Source: Saxidomus purpurata
Taxonomy: Eukaryota; Mollusca; Bivalvia; Venerida; Veneridae
DNA: 64,000 nt
Direction of reading: 5' to 3'
Assembly: GCA_022818135.1 (NCBI GenBank)
Contig: JAFMSR010000009.1
Span: 12,485,948-12,549,947 of the forward strand
Shown: one piece after another, positions 11,830 to 23,369 of the stretch
How the letters are laid out: each line of letters begins with the position of its first letter
Position numbering within the stretch: the first letter of the stretch is position 1
Position numbers and translations under genes: made by a program
The notes under the pieces: generated by a model
What the model was told of the DNA's origin: nothing
Databases searched by the model: none
The model's input: the letters and a program-made list of their open reading frames with translations, nothing else

Positions 11830-12600
11830 GTGTAGGCAGGTGCCTACAGTGCCTAAAGGAAGCTACGCCCCTGGGAGCATAACTTGAAAACTATTAGTTG
11901 GAATTCAATACAACCTCATACAATGGTCAAGCACAATGTAAGGAAGTGCAGTGCATAAGAACCATAACTCCATCTTGACTAATTACAGAGTAATTGCCCT
12001 TTGTTACTTTTCCTTGTCTGGAGCGTAAGTTGAAAACTACTGGTTGAAATTCAATACAACTTCGTGTAATTGTCAAACTCATTGAAAGGAAGTGCAGTGA
12101 ACAAGAACCATAACTCCATCTTGACTTATTACAGAGTTATTGCCCTTTGTTAATTTTCCTTGTCCAGAGCATAACTTGAAAAATACTGGTTGAAATTAAA
12201 AACAGCTTTATACAATGGTCAAGCACATTCAGAAGAAGTTCAGTGTACAAGATCCATAACTCCATCTTGAGTAATTGAAGCGTTATTTTCCTTTGTTACT
12301 TTTCCTTGTCCAGTGCATTTCTTGAAAACTACTGGTCAGAATTCAATAAATCTTCATCCGATGGTCAAGCACAATGAGAGAAAGTGCAGTGTACAAGACC
12401 CATAACTATATGTTGAGTAATTTAAGAGTTATTGCCCTTTATATAACTTTTCCTTGTCCAGAGCATAACTTGAAATATATTGGTTGGAATTAAATACAAA
12501 TTCATACAATGGTCAAGCACAGTGAGAAGAAATGCAGTGTAAATGAACCATTACTCTATTTTGCTTTTTGCAAGGTATTTTGTTACTAACTTCTTCAGTT
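11830..12600. repeat. Five ~147-bp tandem units (mollusc-type)
   Basis: Units begin near 11877, 12019, 12168, 12314 and 12462 with 'agcataacttgaaaactactggttg', and contain 'aatggtcaagcacaatgagagg', 'aagtgcagtgtacaag' and 'agagttattgccctttgtta'. Preceded by cctacagtgcctaaagg. Confidence 0.8.
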
Positions 12601-12759
12601 GATAAAGCAGTCTTTCGGGGGAATTAATCACATTTAGTGATAGGTCTAGTTTATTTCTGAAACTGTCTTTAAACCCGTTAAATAAAAATGGTTATAGACT
12701 GTTTTTCATTGAATTGTTGAGCTGGATTATTTATTTATTTTCTGTTTTTTTTGGTTTTT

Positions 12760-13870
12760 TTTTTTTAGCTCACCTGGCACACAGTGCCAGAGTGTGCATT
12801 CCCTCCAGCGTCCGTCCATTTCCTTCAAACGACATCTCCTCTGAAACCACTAGGCCAATGTTGATGAAACATGGCAGGGATGTACCTTGTATGAAGCTCT
12901 ATCAAAGTTGTTCAAAGAATTCCATTCCATGCAGAACTCTGGTTGCTATGGCGACAAATAGGGAAAACTTTAAAAATCTTCTCTAAAACCACAAGGCATA
13001 GAGCTTAGATATTTGGCATGTGGCATTGTCTAGTGGACCTCTACCAAGATTGTTCAAATTATGACCGCCGAGTCAAAATTGACCCTGCTCAGGGGGTCAC
13101 TTGGATTTACATAGGCTTATATGGGAAAAACTTTAAAAATCTTCTCTGAAACCACAAGACCTAGAGATTAGATATTTTGCATGTAGCATTGTCTAGTGGA
13201 TTTCTAATAAGATTCTCCAAATTATGATCCCCAGGTCAAAACTGACACCTCCAGGGGGTTACTTGATTGTTCCTTCCAAGGAAGGAACAGTTTGAATTGT
13301 ACAGACACACTTGACTGAACAATGCATCACGTAAGCCGTTTTTCGGTGTTTTTCCGTTATAAGTTAAACGTTGTGATATTGAAAATGCGTTCTGCCGATT
13401 GGATGAAACAAACTAATAACCAATAGCCGTTCTTTTCCGTACACGGTATATGTGTTTACGTTACTGAGGTTACTTCCCTTTATATTGCAGTAACTTCACT
13501 TGGTAAGCTCGTTCAAAGTTATTCCATTCCATGCAGAACTCTGTTGCTATGGCAACAAACAGGAAAAACTTTAAAAATCTTTCATAGGAAAATTTCTTTT
13601 CTAAAACCATTAGTCATAGAGGTTAAATAGTTAGCATTGCCTAGTGGACTTTTACCAAGATTGTTCAAATTATGTCCCACAGAAAGCATGTTAATACTTA
13701 AAATTATGTTGCTTCACACTAGACATATTTAGCATGTAGAATTGCTTCTTGTTCTACCAAGATTCTTCTAATCAAGACCCTTGGGTTTAAATAGATTTAT
13801 AAAGAAATCTAGAAATTGACTCTATGCATTATTTTGAATTCTAAGGTATTCAGGTTGTCTATTTGGATAA
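12760..13870. repeat. 'Tcacctggcacacagtgccag' interspersed repeat, diverged units
   Basis: It starts with tttagctcacctggcac and continues through diverged ~190-bp units with 'tctctgaaaccac', 'tagcattgtctagtgg' and 'ccattccatgcagaactctg'. The same family lies inverted at 35050-35845. The 90-codon ORF at 12714-12986 is the familiar accidental frame of this repeat. Confidence 0.7.
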
Positions 13871-14934
13871 ACATTTTAAACTTTTATGGGTGCCTACTTA
13901 ACGACGGTATCGATCAAGAGACGCCAGTATCCCCCGGTATCGAAAGTCCCGATATCCGAAATGCTTGAATGAATGTTGCAAGGTATTGAAGTATAAATAA
14001 AATCAAGACAACACAAATTTTTCAATTTACATGTTTCGACTTTATGTCTTCGTCAGAAAATATACAACATACAGTATACAAAACAAAAAGACGTCACGTC
14101 CGTTAAAAAGGACGCGAACGTCTGCGTGATGAAAAACAACGTAAGGTTTATAATACAGATATGGATCAGACTGCTGCGGCGGGTTTTATTAAAAAGAAAT
14201 GTATTTATTCAATACACGATAAATAAATATAAAACCCAACATGTCTATATGAAAAAAACATTACTAATGAATATAAAATATGTTAAGTTCGCACATCAAA
14301 TAATACGCTACTGTTCAAGGTATTGAACAAAGAGGTGTTGATCTAGAAAGAAACTGTTAGTTGTGTGTTTATGTAAAGTAAATATAAATTTTACAGTTAT
14401 TGACAATGAATAATGAATAACTACGATATGCGAATAGCAAACAAGTGGCAGTACTATATATAAGAAGACTTTATTTGTTGATTTATTTGATGATTTTTTT
14501 ATACAATATTAAATTTAACACTGTGTAAACATAATGGCATAATAGTACGATTCTTAAAGTCAGCTTTATTAATATGGCTATTTAGGTATTAATGTTCAGG
14601 ACCAAATACTTTTAGATTTCATATTATTTACTCAAATCACATGTGGGTCATAGTTTGAGTATTTCCATACACGATAATATGATGCGTTCCCGCCTTACGA
14701 TATTGCATATACATCTCTCTTTTTTATATACCTTTTACAATCGTAGTTTATTATTAAATCATAAAAATTGTCATTATCTTCATGCATTATGTTTAGACAT
14801 GGTTAGTTCGCTACAAGTGCATTTCCATATTTACTGGGTGTTTTTTTCGATTAATGCTAACAGTAAATTATGCTGTGTACGTATAAGAAAGTTACACGTG
14901 TTAACTCTTGACCGTTTTATTTTTATGCCCCCAA

Positions 14935-15790
14935 AGGATGGCATATTAAAATCGCACCGTCTGTCTGTCCGTCCGTCCATCTGTGCGTCCCCACTTACAA
15001 ATTCATGTCCGGACTATAACTCTGTCATGCATTGAAGGATTTTAAAATAACTTGGCACACATGTGAAGCACATCAAGACGACGTGTTGCGTGCAAGACCC
15101 ACATCCCTACCTCAAAGGTCAAGGTCACACTTGGAGTATGAAGGTTATGGAATCCTCTATATATGCATATATGCACACATTCGTGCCGGACTGTAAGTTT
15201 GTCATGCATTGAAGGATTTTAAAATAACTTGGCACAAATGTCTAGCAAATCAAGACGACGTGTCGCGTGCAAGACCCAAGTCCCTAGCTCAAAGGTCAAG
15301 GTCATACTTAAGAGTTTGAAGGTAATGGATTCCTCTATATATGCATAGATGCACACATTCGTGTCCGGACTGTTACTTTGTCATGCATTGAATGATTTTA
15401 AAATAAATTGGCACAAATGTCTAGCACATCAAGACGACGTCTCGCGTGCAAGACCCACATCCCTACCACAAAGGTCAAGGTCACACTTACAGTTTATAGG
15501 TAATGGAATCCTGTATATATGCATACATTTGTGTCCGGACTATAACATGCTTTGAATGATTTTAAAATAGCTTGGCACAAATGTCTAGCACATCAAGCGG
15601 ATGTGTCGCGTGTAAGACCCAAGTCCCTACCTCAAAGGTCAAGGTCACACTTTATGTTTAAAGTAATGGAATACTGTATGCATGGTTGCTCTGTCATGCA
15701 TGGAAGGATTTGAAAATAACATATACATTTACTGAGCACATGGAGAGGACACAGACTGTGAGGCACCTCTTTCGGGGGCATTCGTCACTT
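14935..15790. repeat. ~177-bp tandem units bounded by inverted 'tgcccccaaag / tttcgggggca'
   Basis: It opens with atgcccccaaaggatgg and cgtccgtccatc and closes with cctctttcgggggcatt. Internal units start at about 15008, 15185, 15364 and 15533 with 'tccggactataactctgtcatgcattgaagg' and contain 'aaaggtcaaggtcacactt'. The inverted 'gggggca' edges and internal tandem structure parallel the repeats at 5177, 7468 and 48780. Confidence 0.85.
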
Positions 15791-16214
15791 GTGAGGGACA
15801 GCTCTTGTTAATTTTAAGAGTAAATTAGAGAATAATAATGTTTTGATTGTTTATACACTGCATCTTCTCAATTTCACGTAGTTATGCACATATCTATCTG
15901 TTTTTCTATATTTTTACTTTCTCATACACTTCAGATTTAAGTAATTAATCCGTGTTAAAGAAGTGAAAATATACAAGGTGACTCTTTGGGGTCCCTATTA
16001 TCCCTTAATCGGGTTGTTTATTCCGTTATCGGTCGCTGTGAAAAGGACGGCGATGAGAGTTAAAATATGCTTTAATTTATACCTCAAAGAAAATTATTTA
16101 TAAATCCATAGTCCTGCTTGAAAATATCAAATGTTTGCATCACATTCATGTTACACTCTTGTAAGCATTTACTTACTTTGCTGGGTTTTAAAAAAAAAAT
16201 TATCTGATGCATCC

Positions 16215-16595
16215 CCTCGTATAGTATGATGTTAGATAGGCCCGTAAAAAGTATTCATTTGGGAGACACTCAAAATCCCCTTTGGTCCAAAAATGGCATA
16301 GTAGTCATAATCCCCTCAATGGATTTTACATTGAAATTTCAATAATGTTAATTTTTTTCAATCATTCGATAGTATGATGTTAGATAGGCCCGTAAAATGT
16401 ATTTATTCGGGAGACACTCAAAATCCCCTTTGGTCCAAAAATAAGTAAAAAGGTAAAACTTAGAGACAAAAAAACAGTAGTTTGTTTCATTCAATATATG
16501 CTTTTCCACTTGTAAAATCCATTGACGGGATAATGACTACTATGCCATTTTAGGATCAAGGGGATTTCGACTGAGGGGATTTTGAAGTACACTCA
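16215..16595. repeat. Direct and inverted repeat block
   Basis: About 75 bp starting 'tatagtatgatgttagatagg' and ending 'ccctttggtccaaaaat' occurs twice in direct orientation (about 16218-16295 and 16370-16443). A flanking stretch (gcatagtagtcataatcccctcaatggatttta, 16291-16330) returns inverted at 16515-16560. It may be a small foldback inside the 13891-17190 element. Confidence 0.7.
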
Positions 16596-17190
16596 TTCAT
16601 TCATTCAACGTTTGACAATCTGCATTGTACAAAATGTCCCACAATTCTATCTTTTTGATTCGTTCATTTTATCTATTCAGTTCTATGTTTCTTAGAGTGT
16701 AATATCGCTAAGTTTATAAATTTTAGTTGACTTTAATTACAGTAATATTCTTGTTTACTTTTGTATTCAGTATATCAAATTTATCAACCTCACGCACTAC
16801 CATCTATACATGCATACTATTATTTGAAACATGGACAATTAGGTGAAAATATATAATGCATTCATGTATTGAATAACAATTAATGATTTCAAGTACATGC
16901 AGGTGTGAATGGCACTGATGTCGGCCAAGTTTACGTTCACAATAAAGTCATTTTATCAACCAATGTTGCATCTTTAACGTTTATTTATATATTACTGCTT
17001 CATAATTATTTAATTATTTTATGTAACACACTGAGTTTATACTTTATAAGTGTTAAACACATGACACACTCAATATCACTCAATACGATTATTGAAAGAA
17101 ATATTAGTTGTTCCACAGTATCCTATTGAATGTGTGAAAAATCAATAATAGGCGATACCGGCGGATACCGGTACCGTCGTTTAGTAGGCA

Positions 17191-18018
17191 ATTAAATACA
17201 ATAATTGAAGAAAGCTGATTTTCGCTCACTTGCCATAACTTCAAATATTTAACAAGGTATTTATTCCCAAAATGGGATTTCATCCGGCCTGCATGCTAGA
17301 AACGCTCAGAATTATTTACGTAAAATTGTATCACTTGAATGTCGTACTTAGCAATTTTGTTTGTACTTTCATTTAACTAGTTTTCCAAAACGTTACATAT
17401 TTGTAATGATTTACCTTTATGAATAATAGCTACAAGTGCGCTATAAGAATACAATGTAGACGTCAAAAAAAGGCAAAATCAACAGATTTTTTTTAACTCT
17501 TCGGAACATATTTGCAGTTCGATTTATACGATTATTTTACTGTACATTTTGCATTGTTTGGCCAGAAAATATTGTTCCTTATATCCGAAGTTTCCTTATA
17601 ACCGGAGTACGATATAACCGTATATTTTTACATTACACAAAGAAGGGAAAAATCGGACCCAAAAAAACTGTTTGTTATATCCGAAGTTAAGTTATATCCG
17701 GAGTCGATATATACAGAGTTTACTGTAGTATGTTTATGTGCAGCCAACTATAGTGGCTATCAGTTTTGACCATTGGTTTTGCGTTTAAGGAGGGTGACAA
17801 AAGTGTTAATTTTATGTTGTTTGTAATCAGTTATTGTCGAATAATTTAACAAATGTCCGAAGGCTCATTTTTGCGCGACGACGGTCATATAAGTTTATTT
17901 TGGAGAGAACTGACTAGGGTAGAAACGACCAGGATGTGAAACATCTGTAAACCATAAGGGAAAGTATTTACATTTATATTTGTATTCTAACTATCTGTTT
18001 GAAATTTATACATTTCAG
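17191..18018. other. End of intron 2 of the NLR-like gene
   Basis: No gene seen. 17575-17720 contains repeated 'ttatatccgaagtt/ttatatccggagt' phrases. The intron ends with a pyrimidine-poor but usable acceptor (ttatacatttcag, AG at 18017-18018). Confidence 0.5.
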
Positions 18019-20624
18019 ATCTTGAAAGGGGCATGGTTTTATTGTACAGAAACAAGCACAGTAAATGTCAATTGTCACCATTACTAGACAACGACCCACC
18101 CCTTCTGGAGTTCTATGTAATGCCCAACATTGAGTCAGTGGACGTAAGGAGAGGCCGTGGCAGCGTAAAAGAAGAGAAAACACATATTACACAATTTTCT
18201 AAAGTGTTCTTTAAAGAAAACAAAATGTGCAATGAAATATATTTGACAGCTGATGCTGGCCTTGGAAAAACTGCCTTTAGCAAGCGACTTGCTTTAGCAT
18301 GGTGTCACGTCAAGAAACCTCTCGGGCATGAAAAGAAGTATTTCTCAATGGAAGAAATTGAAGCCATAAGTAGATTTCGTTTCGTTTTCCTGTTGCTATT
18401 ACGCGATAGTTCTAGCGAATGTGACATAGATGATCTTATTTTAAAACAAATCATATCACAAATTCCGCATACCGGTTACACGTTAAATGATATAGAAAAT
18501 ATCCTTGCCAAGGAAACGTGTTTAGTAATACTTGATGGTTTAGACGAATGGAACCACCCATCAAATTCCTGCAATCAAGGATGGAGCTCAATTCCACACA
18601 GGAAAGCGAGGGGGTGCACAGCTGTTTTGACAACCACTAGACCATGGAAGCTAAGTGTGATTGATCTAGGACCTAGCCAAATCGACAAAAAGCTTGAAAT
18701 TACTGGATTAAATAATGATTCTACAAACACATTAAAAAGTTCGGTGCTTTCACATTTGTTTGCACAGAAGGGTGAAATCCAGTTAACGACTTCTGTAACA
18801 GAGTTTACCAAAGCCGTTGAGGACAGACACATTTCAGACCTCGAAAAAATTCCACTTATTTTAATGTACCTGTTATTCCTGTGGTACTACAAGATAGAAA
18901 TGGGAAAATCTCTGTGTGATTTATACAGTAACTTTGTTGAACTCTTGCTTTCGAGAACCGCAAAACTCTATGAAATACCATTAATAGTCGAGCATACCCA
19001 AGATGACATTCCACCATGTTTCAGTAAACTTAAACATTGCAAGCTACTTTACTCACGTCTGAAATACTTAGGACATTTAGCATATCAAACATTATTCAAG
19101 GAAACGAGAGAAGAAAACACGCTTGTATTTGACAGATCCGTAGCACAGAAATATCTGGACGAACAGTGTTTGATTTTTTTCCTAAAAGCGGGAATTATAT
19201 CGGAAAGTAAAGTTCCAGGAACAATGCTAGAAAATATATCAAAAGTGTCATTTGCACATAAAACAGTGCATGAATTTTTCGCGGCATTATACATTCACTC
19301 TACGCCTGAGCAAACCTCAGTGCAAGAAATAGTGCTATCAAAATGTAAATGTGTCGAAGACATTCTAAAAATGTCGAAAATTTTCATATTTCTGAGTGGT
19401 TTAAATGTGAACGTCACATCGTCGATTTCACGCGAGCTGATGACAATTATAAATGAGGATGAAATAACACGCGAATACAGAAGCAGTCTAGGTGACGGCA
19501 AGCCTCTTCAACAATTCCAGGACATGTGTGTTTCGTGTTGTAAGGAACTACCACAGGAACACGAAGTCAATCTTTGTTTACAAGACGTGTTTATTCATTC
19601 CGACTGTAAACAAGAACAATACCTCGAAAATCTCAAACAACTGACAACGAGAAACAAACAGAATATCAGATCACTTTTTATTGAAATGCGTAACACACCC
19701 TCTAGAAGTCCACAGGAAATTACAGAGTATTTCGCGCTCAGTAACCTGGGAAGTATCGAGAAAATACAATACGGAGGCGAATATAATGACCGCGATATTT
19801 TACCTCTTTTGAACTGGTCAGTTAGAAGTTTATCTTTATTGTGTACAGAAATCCCTAGTTCTTGGTCTGTTTCACTATATGAGAAAGTGACATGTTTACA
19901 GAAATTAGAAGCCATATATTTCGGATGGTTTGAATTAAGCCACGAACGGTTGACATTGTTGTATGATTATATATCACAAAGACATAGCATGCGCGGGATT
20001 AACCTGGAGGGCTTAGACTGTACCGACCATATGCCTTCCGAATCCTGTACTGGATGCAGACTGGATTTGTCTCAACATTCACAGCTAAGGGATTTATGTC
20101 TGTACTATATACCTGTGTCAGAATTGAACATTAATATGTCGTCGCTAGAGAGATGTACTCTTTTGTCTTTAAGTAACCCAGATCTCGTGTTGCGCTTTAT
20201 AAATTGTGTTCCAGCACACAGTAAAGTAAATGAATTTCATTTCGGGTGTCTAAAATGTCATGCTACCGTTGACACAATACACCAAACATTACCTTTGTAT
20301 GTGCACGTGGAAAACATTGGGTTGATGGAGATGAATCTCGGTAACAGAGAACTTTTAACGTCAGAGATGGTAAATATTAAAATTGTTCAACTGCGGGATG
20401 TAATAATGTCAGCTTCAGTACTACGCGGAATAGTAACCGTGCTACAAAAACTTCCGCAAACAGTTACAGTATTTATACATCACTGTAATATAGCACCACT
20501 ATATGAGATTGATAGAGTGAAAAAAGAAATCGAACAGTCATCAAAGTTTAGGCCGGTCACGTGGTACAATAGGGACAGGTTTTCGTTTGATTGTATAATT
20601 AAAACAATCGAAGATGGCGATTAA
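18019..20624 (+). CDS. NLR-like gene, large exon: NACHT NTPase, NLR helical region, degenerate LRR-like C-terminus
   Basis: The acceptor at 18018 in phase 1 joins the upstream exons. The frame is open to a TAA at 20622-20624 (863 codons counted from the ATG at 18033). Numbering from that Met, Walker A is ADAGLGKT (73-80), with Ala where the first Gly of the P-loop is usual. Walker B is LVILDGLDEW (164-173), the NACHT type with a second acidic pair. TTTRPWK (200-206) fits sensor 1. SFAHKTVHEFFAALY (406-420) is the conserved helical segment of animal NLRs, just before the leucine-rich part. The ~440 C-terminal residues contain loosely spaced leucine-rich strands (for example LRDLCLYYIPVSELNI). 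The N-terminal lead-in (HSKCQLSPLL...LEFYVMPNIESVDV) is typical of bivalve HEPN-NACHT proteins. By family, a cytosolic ligand-induced ATP-dependent oligomerising immune sensor; ligand unknown. The reading frame is intact. Confidence 0.88.
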
Positions 20625-20704
20625 AAACAAAGGAGGCAGTCGTTTTCTTGGTTCTCGGCAATCAAGCTTACGACCAATCTCACAAATCCTTCAATTCAAA
20701 TCTG

Positions 20705-22852
20705 AAAGAAACAAAGTGCAGCAGTAAAATATCAGCTGTCAAAAACTGGCCTACACCGTTAAATGCTAAACAGGTTAGGAGCTTTTTAGGTTTAGCTTCC
20801 TACTACCGAAAATTTGGCAAAGGTTTCGCTGAAATAGCTAGGCCGCTGCATAAAATTTGTGAGAAAAAGTCAAAATTTGTGTGGACTGAAAATTGTCAAA
20901 AAGCTTTCAACTTACTGAAAGAAGAATTAACCACTGCTCCTGTCCTTTCCTTTCCGCAATCTGATTGTCAGTTCATTTTGGACACCGATTCGAGTAATGT
21001 ATCTACTGGAGCTATCTTGTCGCAAGAACAAAATGGCAGAGAGCATGTCATAGCCTATATGAGTAAATATATGAATAAGCATGAGCAACAATATTGCATA
21101 ACCAGAAAAGAACTCCTCGCTGTAGTTAATGCATTAAAGCATTTCCACCATTATCTTTATGGTCAAGAGGTTTTATTGAGAACCGACAACTCTGCTGTAA
21201 GCTGGATGAGAAATCTTAAGACGCCGACTGGTCAAACTGCGCGCTGGCTCCAAGAACTTGGAACATATAATCTAAATGTAGTACATAGGCCTGGCAAAAG
21301 CCATAGCAATGCTGATGCCCTTTCGCGAATACTCTGTAAATCATGCGCGAGACAGCAAGAAATCAGTGACGAAAATGAGAAAAATATGGTTGATACAGAT
21401 GACAATATATGTGACGAACTTGGTAAAGTTTCTCGTGTGACTACAAGAATCAACTTAGCTGAAGAAGCTCAAATTGATTTAAAACCACATCAACTGCAGT
21501 TAGATGGGTGGGACCCAACTGATGTACAAGGTCAACAATTAGCCGATCCTGATATAAGTAAAGTGTTATCTGCTAAACTGTCTGGTAGTCCAAGACCACT
21601 CTGGTCTGAGGTTTCAAGTGGTTCTTCAAATTTAAAGACATTATGGCGCCAATGGGATCGTCTGGAAGTTAAAGCTGGCATGCTTTATCGTAAATTTGCA
21701 GAGGCAAATAGTTCAATTCTATGGCAATTGGTGGTTCCCAAAGTAAGACGAAGGGAAGTAATTCATTTTAGTCATGATGTCCCAACCGCTGCCCATTTAG
21801 GTTTTGAAAAGACACTAGACAAAGTCAGAGAAGGTTTTTATTGGCCTGGTATTTCAGACACTGTTAGACAGTACTGCAAGCTATGTGATATCTGTACTGC
21901 ACATAAACTTTCAAAGGAGAAAAACAAAGCCCCCCTTGGTCAATATATTGTCGGTGCGCCGATGGAGCGAGTGGCAATGGATATTTTAGGTCCCCTTCCG
22001 CAGACCACTGCTGGTAACAAATACATACTCGTTATATCAGACTGGTTTACAAAATGGGTTGACAGTGTACCAATTCCAGATCAAGAAGCAAAAACTGTAG
22101 CTCAGGCATTTGTTAATAACTTCATTGTTAGATTTGGTGTGCCATTACAAGTTCATACAGACCAAGGTAGTAACTTTGAGTCACAGTTATTTGCAGAACT
22201 TTGTAAATACCTTGGTATTGAGAAAACTCGCACAACCAGTCTAAGGCCGCAAGCCAATGGCCTAGTTGAACGCCTGAATAGAAGTATAATTTCTATGTTA
22301 ACTGCCTATTGTTCACATGATCAGTCAAAATGGGACCAATATCTCCAACTTGCCATGATGGCATATCGCAGTTCATGTCATAGCTCAACTAAAGTCTCTC
22401 CCAATAAAATGTTGTATGGGCGTGAAATCATGTTACCTTTAAATGCAGTTGTTGGACATCCTGTCACTGTTGAAAACAATCGGCGAAATGACGACAAATA
22501 CATTGATGAATTGGAAAACATGATGACTGAAATACATAAATTGGCAAGAGAGAACATTCACAAAGTTGCAAACTATCAAAAGAAACACTACGATACAAAT
22601 GCAAAACAACGTCGGTATCATTAAGGTCAACTTGTTTGGCTGCATGACCCAACTAGAAGAAAAGGTGTATGCACAAAACTAATAAATAAATGGAAGGGTC
22701 CATATATTGTAACCCATACTATGGACGATTTGATTTGTGTTGTGAAACGATCAAATAAGCAGAAAGCTAGAGCTTATCATATTGACAGATTGTGGCCGTA
22801 CTCGGGAACAAATATCCCAACTTGGATTAAACGACAAATGTCCAGAGTTTAG
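20705..22852 (+). pseudogene. Ty3/gypsy pol fragment (element A): RNase H and integrase, 5'-truncated
   Basis: Recognisable pol begins about 80-110 bp after the NLR stop, at the end of the reverse-transcriptase thumb (SKISAVKNWPTP, VRSFLGLASYYRKF). Gag, protease and the RT palm are missing. RNase H follows (ILDTDSSNVSTGAILSQEQ, RKELLAVV, LLRTDNSAVSWM, ADALSRI). Next is an integrase with an H-H-C-C zinc site (HFSHDVPTAAHLG through CKLCDIC) and a DDE core: Asp in AMDILG, Asp in HTDQGSNF, Glu in GLVERLNR. An in-frame TAA at 22622-22624 cuts the ORF, but the same frame reads on to 22850-22852 through a GPY/F-type C-terminal module (KWKGPYIV). It shares strand with the NLR gene. The truncation plus nonsense codon make it non-functional alone. 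Confidence 0.92.
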
Positions 22853-23369
22853 ACAGCGAAATAAGAAAACAGATCTTAATAACATTAAACAACAGTAATA
22901 ACAACAGCCAATGTAAAACTAACTTCAAGTTCAATTATGTATATGCACAGGAATTATAGTATCACAAATAACAATAACATAATAACAATGTCAAAAATTA
23001 ACTATCACTTGTTAATAGAATTAATAACACTGAATAACTATAGTTGTTTCATTCAACAGAAAGCTATAAAACAACTTAAATAGAATAAATAACAATACAT
23101 TTCATAATAGCAATAACTATTATAATCCATAAATAATAACGATAATAACAAAAGAGACAACAACCAGTGTTTAGTGTAAAATAGTGATAACAAGTATAAG
23201 AATACAATAACAACAAGGAACAACCTGTGTAAATCAATGATAGAATGAAGTAACTGTTAAATGAAATGAACACGCTGAAACGTTGTCGACAAGTATCCAT
23301 TTAATTACAGCCATACACATCTATAAATTGTATTTGAATCTTATGATTGTTTTTTCTTCATTTTAGACA
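22853..23369 (+). promoter_or_regulatory. Pol-to-accessory-ORF spacer with splice-acceptor-like site at 23346-23366
   Basis: AT-rich and poor in coding signal (aataaca-rich). It ends in ttgttttttcttcattttag (AG at 23365-23366), a strong polypyrimidine-AG acceptor only 3 nt before the ATG at 23370. This suggests the downstream ORF is expressed from a spliced subgenomic mRNA, as env-position genes of LTR elements usually are. The matching donor would lie in the missing 5' part. Confidence 0.5.

Larger units (their letters stand above)
13891..17190. mobile_element. 3.3-kb TIR-bounded element with nested repeats
   Basis: Left end TGCCTACTTAACGACGGTAT (13891) and right end, reverse-complemented, TGCCTACTAAACGACGGTAC (17190) are inverted repeats. 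Similarity continues inward to a second block (TATCc-CCGGTATCG). No target duplication is obvious. Inside are a nested tandem array (14935-15790) and an inverted/direct repeat block (16215-16595). No ORF resembles a transposase; the longest frames (14126-14326, 14643-15035, 16905-17129) show no motif. It is probably a non-autonomous DNA transposon, or an autonomous one with decayed coding sequence. Confidence 0.65.

Noticed and set aside
12714..12986. 90-codon ORF with a hydrophobic N-terminus
   Set aside because: It lies in the 'tcacctggcac' interspersed repeat; the same accidental protein appears on the minus strand near 35517-35768.
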